From: Gliomastix tumulicola
Lineage: Eukaryota; Ascomycota; Sordariomycetes; Hypocreales; Bionectriaceae
Assembly (NCBI GenBank): GCA_001599755.1
Contig: BCHX01000008.1
Location: forward strand, 1,674,001-1,738,000
Reading direction: 5' to 3'
Length of the DNA stretch: 64,000 nt
Part shown: positions 1 through 8,535 of the stretch, piece by piece
Layout: each line of letters starts with the position of its first letter
Numbering within the stretch: the stretch's first letter is position 1
Notes under the pieces: model-generated
Seen by the model: only the letters and a program-made list of their open reading frames with translations
Database searches by the model: none
Told to the model about the DNA's origin: nothing
Position numbers and translations under genes: made by a program

Positions 1-502
1 GCTGGGTCCAGTGGCCAACTGATGCAGCCTGGCGATCCAGGGCCTGTCATTTCAGGCCTTGGCTGCATCTGCATGTCCGTGCCGAGCTGACAACTGTGCA
101 GCGCACCAATGTGCAAATAGCGGATGGTTGATTTTCGATGTGAGACAGGTTTGTCTTAGAGGAACAGCAGCTTCCACAAAGCCCGAGCTTTGAGGAACGA
201 GTTCAAGGCCAGACAGAAGCACTATTTGCATCCCTTCCTCAAGTATTAGCTCCAGCATACACAGCTCCACCTCTGCGAGTAGCGGGCTATGACTGCTACT
301 GGGTAATCAAGTGGTGGAAGAAAAGCTTGAGTCACATATACACCCAAAATGTATGGTCCCATAAGTCAAAAATTTATTCGACTAATACGTGGATATTTAG
401 GAGACGGAATTGAGTTGTTGGTACTAATACTACCTGTAGGTAAGCAATCTACGCCTCCCTTGGTTATCGATCTAGTCATTCCTCTGCCTTCCTTCCTCAA
501 TT
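1..502. other. no gene seen (left edge)
   Basis: Only short, low-quality open frames occur here (longest about 74 codons, no recognisable domain). The stretch lies just 3' of the HNH gene that ends at 503 and probably contains its 3' untranslated region. The left edge may hold part of a gene outside the window, but nothing supports that. Confidence 0.5.
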
Positions 503-1768
503 TCATCCGGTCCTTCCAACTTGGTCAGCGAGCCATGGCAGCACAGTCCAGTCTGCATCAGGCGTTAGATTGAAGCCGTGATCTATAGCGTCTGCTGCTC
601 CTGACATGGCCGCGATTCGGATAAGTGCCCACTGGATAGCCAGCATATCTCTCAGCTTTTCAGCCTCCTCTAAAGGACATTTGATGTGGAAAAGATGGCC
701 TGATTCGATGGGGGTCATGGTTATCGTACTCTTAGTGAGCAGGCCGTCGGGCCTGGTATAGTCGCTGAGCGTGCGAATGAGACTCTGAGGGTTGTCGGCT
801 TTCTCCTGTCCCAGGTCAACGGGGCTCGCGTAGTTCTTGTAGGAACCCCTTGGAAGCCAAACAAATTGGAAGATGAGGTCGCCCATCACACCTTCGCCTA
901 CTTCCTCAGGGACAACGGTGATCGGTTTGAGGCCGAAGAGAGCCCGACCCCAAGCCTTATGAAGATTTGGAGACAGAGAAATCATATTCCCAGGCACGTC
1001 GGAGAAGCCGGGTTCGCCGAGCTTGATGAACTTGTCAAGGGGAATGCCGAAATGTACAAGAGACACCTGGAGTAGCGTTGTCTCATCGTGTCTCGTCCAG
1101 GTGTCATCCCAAGCAATTGGGATAACGTGTGCACCTTTTGTGATTGCGAACCCGGTGATAACACAACGCCCATTGTCCCTTTCAAGACAAGCTTCCCGGG
1201 GGGTTGACTTGCGGCTAATTTTGCCGGGGCCATAGGCCGTATCATTGTCATCTTTGCGCTTGGAATCGTCCGCAGCAGGGTCTTCAAAGTCATTGCCGGC
1301 GTCGTCAGCTGACGTGCTCTTCAAGACTGTTTGGATTTCCAATTAGCATCAAGTACCAATCAGAGGGGAACAAGACAAGGGTCAAGAAAATTGCGTAGAG
1401 GAAAACAGAGACTTACATCTATACGTCGCTCTTTCGACACCTTGGATATGGTGCTGCAGTGCCAGCAAGTCGTCCCTTTCTCCTAGTCCGCTTCTCAGTT
1501 GCTGTAGTGGAAGAATATAGAAGGCGACCAGAGTCGTGGAGGAGAGTTGGAATCTTTTGTTTTCCTTCCAAGTGAGCTTCAGAAATTTGTTGGCGAGGTC
1601 AAGTCGCTCTTCAAACTCCTCGACTGGGAGAAGGTCAGTGACCTCTGCCCACTCCGGCGTAGACGTGAGCATCTTGGCAAGATCCGTGGTCGCGATGTGA
1701 TTGGTTTTGTTTATGGCGTACCATTCGACAAGTCTCTCCTGCAGGAGGTCAAGTTCTGACTGTGGCAT
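503..1768 (-). CDS. HNH-nuclease domain protein (copy 1, intact)
   Basis: Predicted 391-aa protein from two exons (1768-1417 and 1326-503). The intron at 1416-1327 has a GTAAGT donor, a GCTAAT-like branch site and a CAG acceptor, and the two exons total 392 codons. The C-terminal half carries an HNH fold: a first His in AHVIPIAW (about residue 184), Asn in PGNMISLSP (about 231) and a second His in LHKAW (about 240). This arrangement matches the fungal HNH_2-type family, whose members are mostly uncharacterised; DNA cleavage is inferred from the fold only. The N-terminal exon is helical and conserved with the second copy at 4830-6010. Start chosen as the only Met before the conserved region. 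I see no signal peptide or membrane segment. Many fungal genomes carry several such paralogues with unknown roles. Confidence 0.8.
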
Positions 1769-2046
1769 CTTGACCTAGATATTCGTTGTTGTTAGGGTGG
1801 GTAGATAGAAAGTTAGTTTACGTATGCCGGTGGTTGGGTGAAGAGGTTGGGTTGAAGAGGTTGGGTATTAGTGAGCATTGGTCTTACGTTTATTTGAGCA
1901 TATTAGGTCTGAGAGCCATATACAGCCAAGGTGTATATGAGAGAAGTGCGGACGAAGGCGAGGTCGATAACGGAGCGCGATCGGCGGGACCTTGACGAAC
2001 GTAGAAGTACACCGGCGACCGCGACGACGATGCCAGCTCTCGGACC

Positions 2047-2385
2047 GTGGGAAGGAGAAGGCCGAGCGCAATAGGAAGACGCGCGACGAGGATAGAGGCG
2101 AAGGTTGAAGGAAGAGAAGGAAAGGGGAAAAAAGAAGGTGTTTGAGAAAGAGATGGAGAAGAGGGAGAGAAATAGGAAGACAGAGAGAGAAAGTTTGCTT
2201 GGAGATTCGGAGGAAATACTAGGTGAAAGTGAGAGTAAGGTGAGGTAAGAAAACAAGCGAGGTGAGAACAAGGTGAGGCCAGTTAACATGAGCAAAAGAA
2301 GAAGAAAAAAGAGGGAAAAAAAGAAAATGACAAGGAAAAAGAGAGCGAAGCGATTTGACCTAAAAACAAAAACCACAAGTAGGTA
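2047..2385. repeat. purine-rich strand-asymmetric tract
   Basis: About 340 bases in which the plus strand is dominated by A and G, with many GAGAGA, AGGAAG and GAAAAA runs. On the minus strand this gives a long open frame rich in Phe, Leu and Ser (1903-2376), which I take to be a by-product of the composition rather than a gene. The tract lies between the start of the HNH gene at 1768 and the kelch pseudogene, so it could be promoter-linked. Confidence 0.55.
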
Positions 2386-2465
2386 TGTGTCTAAGGCTAT
2401 ATCATAACATATTGGGCATCATATAAACAATCTGTCATCATGGGTTTCAGTAACCACCTTGGTCG

Positions 2466-3307
2466 TCACTGGGCATCATCTCCCCAGCCCCGAATCCTAT
2501 GCGTATCTTTATCCTTGCATCTCATGGCGCACAGCTGGGCGCTTGTTGAACTCCGGAAGCTTGGCGTTGAGGACTGCGGCTGACGGCATCTCAGCCAGCG
2601 GAGATCGGAAGCAATGGAATCATATTTGTCGGACCATTTTAGCTCCGTCATGTCGAAGACGCCCATTCCACCCAGCCACTCATCCCTTGCCTGCCAGTCG
2701 CCAAGGTCCGCCAGACCCCCGTTGGAAAGAGTCTGATGGTTGCCAACCACAGCGCAGTCGTGGAAGACACGAGGCGGCGATTCGACGTCGGTACGGAACC
2801 ACTCGAAGGCTGGGAGTGACAGAATAAACACATCTCCAAGGGTTCCATTTGACGGGTTGCTCCCGCCATAAACGAAGCTACAAAAAAAGAGTCAATGTCA
2901 TTTCGTGATGAATACCTCACTGGCAAACTCCAAAGCAAAGCTGTCACCCACATCTCATACGTGTCGTTCCGCCCCTTAACACCGACGGCGCAAGGGCGTT
3001 GAAGCGGCTAGGGGACGTCACCAGTAGCGATCTGCTAGTACCACATCTCATCAGTCGGGTCATAGAAGCTGATGTTGCGCATGCTGCTCATCTCGACGTC
3101 CTCCAACACGCTCGACGGCGACGTCGACAAGCCGCCCACGAGCACCACAAGTACGTCGTCGCTGAACTCAGAGGGACAGACGGCCCGTCTGTTGATGTAA
3201 GTGATGACATCCGGGCTGCTTAGATATGTACAATTACCTCGAGAAGGTATCGTGAGATGTGAATCGAGCATGGTGGGTGCTCGGGACCGATGCAAGGGAG
3301 CCCTCAT
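2466..3307 (-). pseudogene. kelch-repeat protein remnant
   Basis: On the minus strand the 3307-2967 segment encodes kelch-like sequence (SMRNISFYDPTDEMWY). It reads into TAG exactly where the family has Trp (WYW), continues as QIATGDVP, meets a second TAG, then resumes as RPCAVGVKGRNDTYE. A GTGGGT donor and a TAG acceptor join this to a second exon giving FVYGGSNPSNGTLGDVFILS and then VFDMTELKWSDKYDS, all typical of fungal kelch-repeat surface proteins. After this the frame shifts and the transmembrane and cytoplasmic tail expected in this family are missing. The N-terminus with a signal peptide is also not found. The two in-frame stops, the frame loss and the missing ends make this a pseudogene. 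Both stops are TAG and could have come from C-to-T changes at CpA sites, as in repeat-induced point mutation, but that is inference. Confidence 0.75.
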
Positions 3308-3975
3308 GCATGTGCTGTGTTTCCTCCCGCTACTTGAAGATCCGATCTGACAGTGTAACCATAAGCGATATCAGTGTGTAAAATGGAAATATCCATGGTA
3401 ATATCCCTACGACTGCCAAGGCCTGGGCTGGTGGCATGCCGAGACTGGACGGCAGAAGGAAGCCCAGGAACAACACCCGAGAGCGGCTGTGTCTGAGCCC
3501 TACAAGGCGTAAGACTGGTAGGCTTTCCTCACGAGTTCTGCACCTTAATTATCCTCGGAACACTTGCGATTCTCGGATTTTTTCCAAGAGTCAAATGGAC
3601 TTGAACATGTGAGCAAGTCCTCCGCGGCTGTGCATCCTTTCTTCCACTTTGACAAATGTGGGGTCTGATATTTGTGGGAGGCTGAACAACCTCACCAGGC
3701 ACAAAGCAGGGCTTTTATGTATAAGTAAGTAGTAGTAATATATAGTACAACCATGACTTCTACGGGTATCCTATCAATAGAACTTTTCTTCATCCCGATT
3801 TTTTACTACGAAGCAACAGCCGATCAACGCAAAAAACGCAACCAGAACCAGAATTCTGCTCATATAACCTTGAAAGCAGCTCCCTGGTCACATAGAAGAG
3901 ATCAGTCACCTACCATTGATCACTCACGATAACTACATATTCTTCTCCATCTTTTCGAGTTCATCAGTGGCCATT
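3308..3975. other. intergenic, no gene seen
   Basis: AT-richer stretch upstream of the HIT gene and upstream of the kelch remnant. It may contain decayed 5' parts of the kelch gene, but I could not match any further kelch sequence here. No open frame above about 70 codons. Confidence 0.4.
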
Positions 3976-4659
3976 ATGGTATGGGCTCGGATCAGAAAGG
4001 TCTTTCTATACCTAGCAAACCTGGAATGGAGGGAACGAGTCCAACACACCTGCAAATTCTGCGACCGGGCAAACTTCAGCAGAATTATTTACGAGGTGAG
4101 CGTCTTCAACTTGACCTTGCCGTTTGTGCTTGGTTTCCTGGTGTGAGCTAACCTGTCTTGAAGAATGACCAGGTCATCGCCATTGAGAATCTTCGGCTTG
4201 CAGGTCAATTCCACTGGCTTATTCTGCCTAAAACCCACCTCCGAGACGTGGAGAATCTAAAGGGCGAGCACCTAACCATCCGTAAGAACTATCCATCCAC
4301 AACTCCTGAGCATCATAATCCCCTTGACAAAATCATGGCGCACGTTTCGGTAACTAACTAACCGTTTCCCCCGCCGTTCTGTTATATTAGTCCAAGCAAT
4401 GGATGACGTGAAGCATCGTCTTCTGAGCGAGTCCTGCCACGGTATACCGCGATCTGCCGTCCTCTCAGGATACCATCGCGGACGCCGGCCACTCTTTGGG
4501 GATATTTACTACCCAGACATTATCTCGATTCACCACCTCCATCTCCACGTCATTGTCCGTCCGCATTGGCTTCTGCGGCTCTTCAAGTACCCGTCATGGT
4601 TTCCTCTGATGTGGAAATCGGACACTGCGGTCATGCAGGAGGTCCAACGACTGGTCTGA
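3976..4659 (+). CDS. HIT-domain (histidine triad) protein
   Basis: Three exons, 3976-4095, 4164-4281 and 4391-4659, give 168 aa and close in frame. Introns have GTGAGC/AAG and GTAAGA/TAG ends with GCTAAC and CTAAC branch sites. The protein shows a CKFC pair at residues 26-29, the core NDQVIAIENL...HWLILPK, and the triad HLHLH at 128-132 followed by VIV. HIT proteins hydrolyse or transfer nucleoside phosphates with the middle His of the triad (here His130) as nucleophile. The fold and triad are intact, so it should be active, but the substrate cannot be told from sequence. The C-terminal tail is basic and aromatic (RPHWLLRLFKYPSWFPLMWK). A longer start at 3916 is possible but adds a Ser-rich leader without a domain. 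The gene stands between two HNH paralogues on the opposite strand. Confidence 0.82.
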
Positions 4660-4700
4660 ATTGCGAGCACCTTTCAGCAGGCTTTCCTTTGAAGGAAACC

Positions 4701-4727
4701 AAAAAAAAAAAAAAAAAAAAAAAAAAA
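4701..4727 (+). repeat. 27-base A homopolymer
   Basis: A run of 27 consecutive A residues beginning 41 bases after the stop codon of the HIT gene. It could be the tail scar of a LINE-type retrotransposition or simple slippage. I see no flanking target-site duplication or reverse-transcriptase remnant. Confidence 0.9.
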
Positions 4728-4829
4728 CCTATAGTCCTATAATAGCCCAAGTGACTTGTTATTTCACCTGCGTACCGCCTCTTGCCCGCTCTTGGTCATG
4801 CCTTGGTCATGCCTCCTGTGTAGCATGCT

Positions 4830-6010
4830 TCAGCACTTCTCAGACACTTCAATATTGCCCGAGGACGCTTCGCTCCGCAGATCCTCGATGTCCTCAGGAT
4901 CATAATATCTTCCAACCTGATCAGCTAGCCAAGGAAGCACAAGCCCATACTGAACAGCATCCGCGGCCCCTGACATGGCAGCGATGCGGATTAGTGTCCA
5001 CTGAACAGCCAGCATATCGTTCATCTTCTCAGCCTCCTCGTAAGGACGCTTAACGCGAAGCAGCTGTCCTGACTTGACTGGAACCTTGGTTCTGCTCTTT
5101 ATAAAATTCCACCCCTCTAGCCTTGTAAATTCTCTGAGTTGTTCGGTGAGGCTTTCGCGGCCATTGGGATGCTCCTGGCCTGTATCAATGGGGTTTACAA
5201 AGGTCTTATATGACGATCTTGGCAGCCAGACAAACCTGAAGGTAACTTCACCCATTGAGACCATCCCATCAAGGAAGCGAGCCAGACCAACTAGGTCGAG
5301 CCCAAAGTGACCACAGCCCCAGGCCATATGAAGCCCTGGGGACAGGGCAATCATATTACCAGGTTCGTCAGAAAATCCCCACCTCATTTGGCGAATGAAG
5401 CTTTTGATTGGAATCTCTAAATATTCGAAAGAGGGGATCAAGTTTAATGTCGCCTCGTGTGTTTTCTGGGACTTATCCCAGGCAAATGGGATAATATGTG
5501 CAGCTTCTGCGAATCTGGGCCTGGTGACCGCACAGCGCTTGCCATCCCTTTGGAGGCAAAGCTCTGCTTGCTCCGGCCTGCGCTGCAATATGAGCTCTTC
5601 TCCTATCCTCAGTAGTATCTGGGTCTCGTCGCGATGGGCCTCGGAGTCATGCTCGAACTCCTGGCCGTCTGCGTCGACTGGCTCTGTAGACACCTTCAAG
5701 ACTGTTTGGAGAGCCAGTTAGCGTCTCCCCTCGAAGAGATGAAAGGAAGGGGGAAAAAACGTGCAGCAATGCGAAGAAGAGGGAAAATTAGAAACTTGCA
5801 CCTGTACGCTGCTCTTTCGACATCTCGGAGGAAACGTCCCAGCACACAAACCGTCATCTGGTTCTTTGTACCGTCCCGTAGCTGAGGCAAGGGAAGGATA
5901 TAGAAGGAGATGAGAGAGGCAGACGAGAGCTGGAATCCGGGTTCGCACTTATGAATGCGCTTCATAAACTTTTGGGCCAGTTTATATCGCTCTTCCAACT
6001 CATCGACGGG
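4830..6010 (-). pseudogene. HNH-nuclease paralogue (copy 2), 5'-damaged
   Basis: Exon 2 (5701-4830) encodes the same fold as copy 1: AAHIIPFAW, PGNMIALSP and LHMAW supply the H, N and H positions, and the downstream FVWLPR...SYK and MLAVQWTLIRIAAMSGAADA blocks match copy 1. I judge the two roughly half identical by eye. Exon 1 ends at 5800 and joins across an intron at 5799-5702 whose donor reads GCAAGT instead of GTAAGT; this is the only join that keeps frame. Going upstream, similarity to copy 1 holds to LPVDELEER (about 6010). There the DNA is 4 bases shorter than copy 1 and an in-frame TGA appears, so the first 45 or so residues are lost. An internal Met at 5965 could still start a shorter protein containing the whole HNH core. 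I therefore call it a probable pseudogene, with a shortened functional gene as the alternative. Confidence 0.65.
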
Positions 6011-6593
6011 AAGTCAGCCATGAATGAGAGAGGCAGGATTCCCTGCCTAACAGGCGAAGCGTCGGGGCGTATGGCGAGTCACAGGGCAGCGGAGGCGAGC
6101 CAGGCATGAGTTGGTATCACCGAGAGTGGCTCAGAAGTTGAGCAAAATAGTGTAGGGTAACAAGTCTATCAGCGTTGGCGGAAACGACTTCTCAACCACT
6201 GAGGCATTGTCAATTTTTCCATTCGCTCTTAATCAGCGGGTAGATACACCGCTTCTGCCCCTAATACTCCCACTTCAGAACCATAGAAGAAACAAACACA
6301 ATCGCTGGCCCGGTGATCTCACCGCCAAGGTGTGAAAAAGGGGTCCTCGCCCACCAGCACATCATTTCGGGGAGCTACTGTGATACTTGAGTTGCTGCTC
6401 TAGCGCTGTCAGCAACATAAGTACTCGCCTATCGTAAAACATCCCACACAGGGGTGGGAAAAGTTGCCCCTCCCCCTCCAAGCCCCGCCATCATAGAAGT
6501 CGAAATATTTCACCAAGCAGCGCTCCTTCGCAAAGCAACCACACCCAAGCCTCTTTCCGAACCCATTGACTCCTCATATTCTCCTCACCAACC
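6011..6593 (+). promoter_or_regulatory. upstream region of adenosine kinase
   Basis: Non-coding stretch between the damaged HNH copy and the adenosine kinase start. It includes an 18-base imperfect palindrome (AGGCAGG-ATTC-CCTGCCT) at about 6027-6050 and a pyrimidine-rich leader just before ATG at 6594, as is common in fungal promoters. No specific site is assigned. Confidence 0.4.
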
Positions 6594-7901
6594 ATGGCTG
6601 CTCCCAAGGAATTCGCTCTTCTCTGCCTGGAGAACCCTCTCCTCGGTATGATCCCCTCCCAATGGCGCGAAACCCAAAACCCCTAAGATCTCTCTGATTA
6701 ACACGTTTGCCTCTCCTTTAGACATCCAGGCCTTCGGCGACCAGGCCCTACTCGATAAGTATGGTCTCAAGGCCAACGACGCCATCCTCGCCGACGAGAA
6801 GCATATCCCGCTCTACGAGGACCTCCTCAACAACTACGACGCCAAGCTCATCGCCGGCGGCGCGGCGCAGAACTCGGCCCGCGGCGCCCAGTACATCCTG
6901 CCCCCCAACAGCGTCGTCTACATCGGCGGTGCCGGCGACGACAAGTACTCGGCCATCCTGCACGATGCCGTCAAGGCGGCCGGCCTGCGCGTCGAGTACC
7001 GCGTCGACCCCAAGGAGAAGACGGGCCGCTGCGGCGTCGTCATCACGGGCCACAACCGCAGCCTGTGCACGGATCTGGGCGCGGCCAACCACTACGGCCT
7101 CGACCACCTGAAGAAGCCCGAGATCTGGAGCCTGGTTGAGAACGCCGAGGTCTACTACGTCGGTGGCTTCCACTTCACCGGTACGACCTCACTCCCCCCG
7201 TCAAGAATATTAGTACGCAGGTTTACTGACAAAGAAACACACAAGTCTCCCCGCCCGCCATCATGGAGCTCGCCAAGCAGGCCGCCGAGCACAACAAGCC
7301 CTTCGTCCTCTCCCTCTCGGCCCCCTTCATCCCCCAGTTCTTCAAGGAGGTTGTTGATGCCAGCGCCCCCTACTGGGACTACATCATCGGCAACGAGACC
7401 GAGGCCGCCGCCTACGCCGAGTCCCACGACCTGCCCTCCAAGGAGCCCAAGGACGTCGTCAAGGTCCTCGCCAACCTGCCCAAGGAGAACACCAAGCGCA
7501 AGCGCATCGCCATCGTCACCCAGGGCACCGACCCCACCCTCGTCGCCATCCAGGGCGAGGACGAGATCCAGGTCTTCCCGGTCCACGCCATCGAGGCCGC
7601 CGAGATCAACGATACCAACGGTGCCGGCGATGCCTTTGCCGGTGGCTTCCTGGCGGGTATCCTGCAGGGCAAGTCCCTGGCCACGTCCATCGACATGGGC
7701 CAGTGGCTGGCGCGGTTGAGCATCAAGGAACTTGGACCTTCGTAAGTGAAACAACTCTTCATTCTAGCAATTTGCTCCCCTCTTGGGGATCTATCTAGCT
7801 ACCCCCCCGACCCCTTCCAACACCCAACCATCGGCCTCGTGCTAACATTCCCTTTTTCTCTTAGCTACCCCTTCCCCAAGCAGGCTTATCAGGAGTCGTA
7901 A
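6594..7901 (+). CDS. ADO1: adenosine kinase
   Basis: Four exons (6594-6645, 6722-7180, 7246-7741, 7865-7901) encode 347 aa, the normal length for the family. It phosphorylates adenosine to AMP with ATP; in fungi this salvages the adenosine released from S-adenosylhomocysteine and so supports methylation. It belongs to the pfkB/ribokinase family. N-terminal substrate region: AGGAAQNSARGAQYIL and VVYIGGAGDDKY. The C-terminal pfkB signature NDTNGAGDAFAGGF lies at about 292-305, with catalytic Asp at about 299. FGDQALLDKYGL and GNETEAAAYA are also family-typical. The start is the first Met in exon 1 and gives the usual fungal N-terminus. The coding region uses C-ending codons strongly, consistent with high expression. 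All introns are GT-AG. Confidence 0.95.
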
Positions 7902-8535
7902 GATGCTCGTAGAGCGCCTGCGAGAGGAGCAGCCGAGATGGCCGGTAGTAGCTATCGAAACGAGATGAACGACGAATGACGATGTTTCGTTCTGAATAAC
8001 CGCGGTAAGGAAAGGGTTACGGTTTCAACAACGGCGTTTTGCACAAAAGAGAGCCCCCATTTTTGATACACCCCCAAGAAAAGGGGTCCAGTTAGCATAG
8101 CGACTGCGCATCCTCCACGATGCATTTTCTCTCCGGAATATGATGAAAAATTCTAGACATTTCCATGTCTGTCCGTCCACATCCTACTCCTTGCCCCATG
8201 CAGGCCGGTGTTCGACCCGTGCTTAGCGAGCGAGATCGTCCCATGTAGTACGATGGGGTACTGGGACCGCCCGCCCTATTCACCGTACCGTGCATTTAGC
8301 GCGAAGGGACCTGACCGTTCCTTTTGTGCCCAGTCCTCTGTTGCTGAGGCCGTGACAAGTTCGGAGTAGACTGGTAAACTTGGCTCGAACTGCTGGGAAG
8401 TCATGCAGGCCTTCGTGAAGCAAAGCACAAATTCCAGACGCTATGCGCGTCGGTTCCCTGATGGACAGAAAGAAAGCAGCAATACTCGTGTGGTAATGCA
8501 GTAAAGGTTTGAAGCTCAAACATTAGTAACTTGGA
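7902..8535. other. convergent 3' region
   Basis: Space between the 3' ends of adenosine kinase (plus) and the EST1-like gene (minus). Presumably both 3' untranslated regions; no gene or repeat seen. Confidence 0.5.

Noticed and set aside
1903..2376. 157-codon minus-strand frame rich in Phe, Leu and Ser that looks like a membrane protein
   Set aside because: It exists because the plus strand is almost pure purine here; no conserved motif and no splice context.
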